Under the pieces are notes generated by a model. It had not been told where the DNA came from and made no database searches. It was given only the letters and a program-made list of their open reading frames with translations. The translations under genes were made by a program, and so were the position numbers. Positions 63,417-64,000 of a DNA stretch of 64,000 nucleotides are shown piece by piece; positions within the stretch are counted from its first letter, which is position 1, and each line of letters opens with the position of its first letter. Origin of the DNA: Entophlyctis helioformis (taxonomy: Eukaryota > Chytridiomycota > Chytridiomycetes > Chytridiales > Chytriomycetaceae). The stretch is from the NCBI GenBank assembly GCA_025526915.1, contig JAHLKH010000087.1, positions 1 through 64,000 on the forward strand, written 5' to 3'.

Positions 63417-63885
63417 TGGATGGACAGCCAACACTCGTGTTCAAATGAAGATGCGATTGCCGCCAAGACCTTCACGGCGTTTGCCGATGGTACATGCGAC
63501 TCTGCGAGAATGACCACATTCCATGGACGCCATGGCCGTCTGCCACGACAGGGATGCTGATCTGGGGAATGTCATCGAGGCTGTTGTTGAAGAACAGGTT
63601 GAGCAAGATGCCAGATATGGCGGTCGCCTCGCCTGACACTGAACGGCCCAGAGAGCACATTGCGTGATCGTGCATATGCAGTGGATGGCGTGTAGAGCGC
63701 CGTGAGCCTCTCGTGCGTGCGTGGCAGGGGATGCCCATCTTGCGCAGCTTCCACAGCAGCGCACTCGGTGGCCACGATGCCCGCCACGATGCCCGCCACG
63801 ATGCGTCCTCGTCGACATCAACGGCGTGCACAAATCAGTCTTTGCCCATCGCACAGCAACATAACCCCACAACAGCACCAGCAAC
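63417..63885. repeat. Shared spacer after the last ankyrin gene
   Basis: 63420-63680 repeats the spacer seen at 61.0 and 45.5 kb, including the minus-strand coding-like GEATAISGILLNLFFNNSL. About 63770-63805 has tandem CGATGCCCGCCA units. After 63690 the sequence is unique. Confidence 0.55.
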
Positions 63886-64000
63886 ATGAGCGACACGAGC
63901 GCACGGCCGCACCACATGCCCAGCGCCAGCGCCATCGCATCGCTGCGGCCCCTGCTGGCCCTGCTGGCCCTGTCAGCGCTGCCGGCCGCAGCCGCCCCGC
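63886..64000 (+). CDS. Start of a secreted or membrane protein, cut by window end
   Basis: 38 residues are visible from the ATG at 63886 (MSDTSARPHHMPSASAIASL), continuing with a hydrophobic run of Leu/Ala (LLALLALSALPAAAAP). The Met at 63916 would give a more typical signal peptide. Nothing can be said about the mature protein. By position, next to an ankyrin gene, it might carry the intact version of the GPI-tail gene, but here it is on the same strand as the ankyrin gene, which does not match the other modules. Confidence 0.4.
   Translation, partial: MSDTSARPHHMPSASAIASLRPLLALLALSALPAAAAP

Overview
The window is nuclear DNA of a GC-rich eukaryote, most likely an early-diverging (chytrid-like) fungus. 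The signs are dense genes with short GT-AG introns, a fungal-type Ecl1 zinc-motif protein, fungal valine, methionine and pantothenate biosynthesis genes, a chromodomain Ty3/gypsy element, and animal-like genes mostly missing from Dikarya (TMEM120, a PlsB/GPAM-type GPAT, a CASTOR-like ACT protein, Atos). The lineage is inference; the gene families are read from the sequence. Most gene models were rebuilt exon by exon by matching splice sites and codon phase, and most phases close exactly.

Layout. 1-2.6 kb: two divergent F-box-like/ankyrin genes, both frame-disrupted. 3-8.5 kb: an alpha-arrestin with a C-terminal SH3 domain (-) and TMEM120 (+). 8.7-13.5 kb: acetolactate synthase (-) and an Ecl1-like protein (+). 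13.8-18.4 kb: a small one-TM protein, a seven-TM protein, ketopantoate reductase, and a seven-TM remnant cut by a retroelement scrap. 18.8-25.4 kb: an 11-exon GPAT, a decayed Ty3/gypsy element, and a host-gene remnant. 25.4-27.5 kb: a one-pass LRR surface protein with about one repeat per exon. 27.5-31.1 kb: poorly resolved, with two weak hypothetical genes. 31.2-43.7 kb: a second seven-TM protein, Atos, ribosomal protein eS17, CASTOR-like, CENP-S/MHF1 and a Kelch protein. 43.8-47.6 kb: ankyrin genes with copies of an orphan GPI-protein 3' exon. 48.2-59.3 kb: two secreted DUF3455-like proteins, Prp17, cystathionine beta-lyase, a double-FKBP ER protein, an OTU protease, a glycine-rich RNA-binding protein and tRNA-Leu. 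59.6-64 kb: two more ankyrin genes, another GPI tail and the start of a secreted protein.

Housekeeping genes are spread through the window and often paired head-to-head over short spacers. The accessory part is a repeated module: an ankyrin gene, a shared spacer, an orphan 3' exon of a GPI-anchored protein, and a shared head-to-head 5' region. It occurs in several states of decay and looks like an actively duplicating and converting family.
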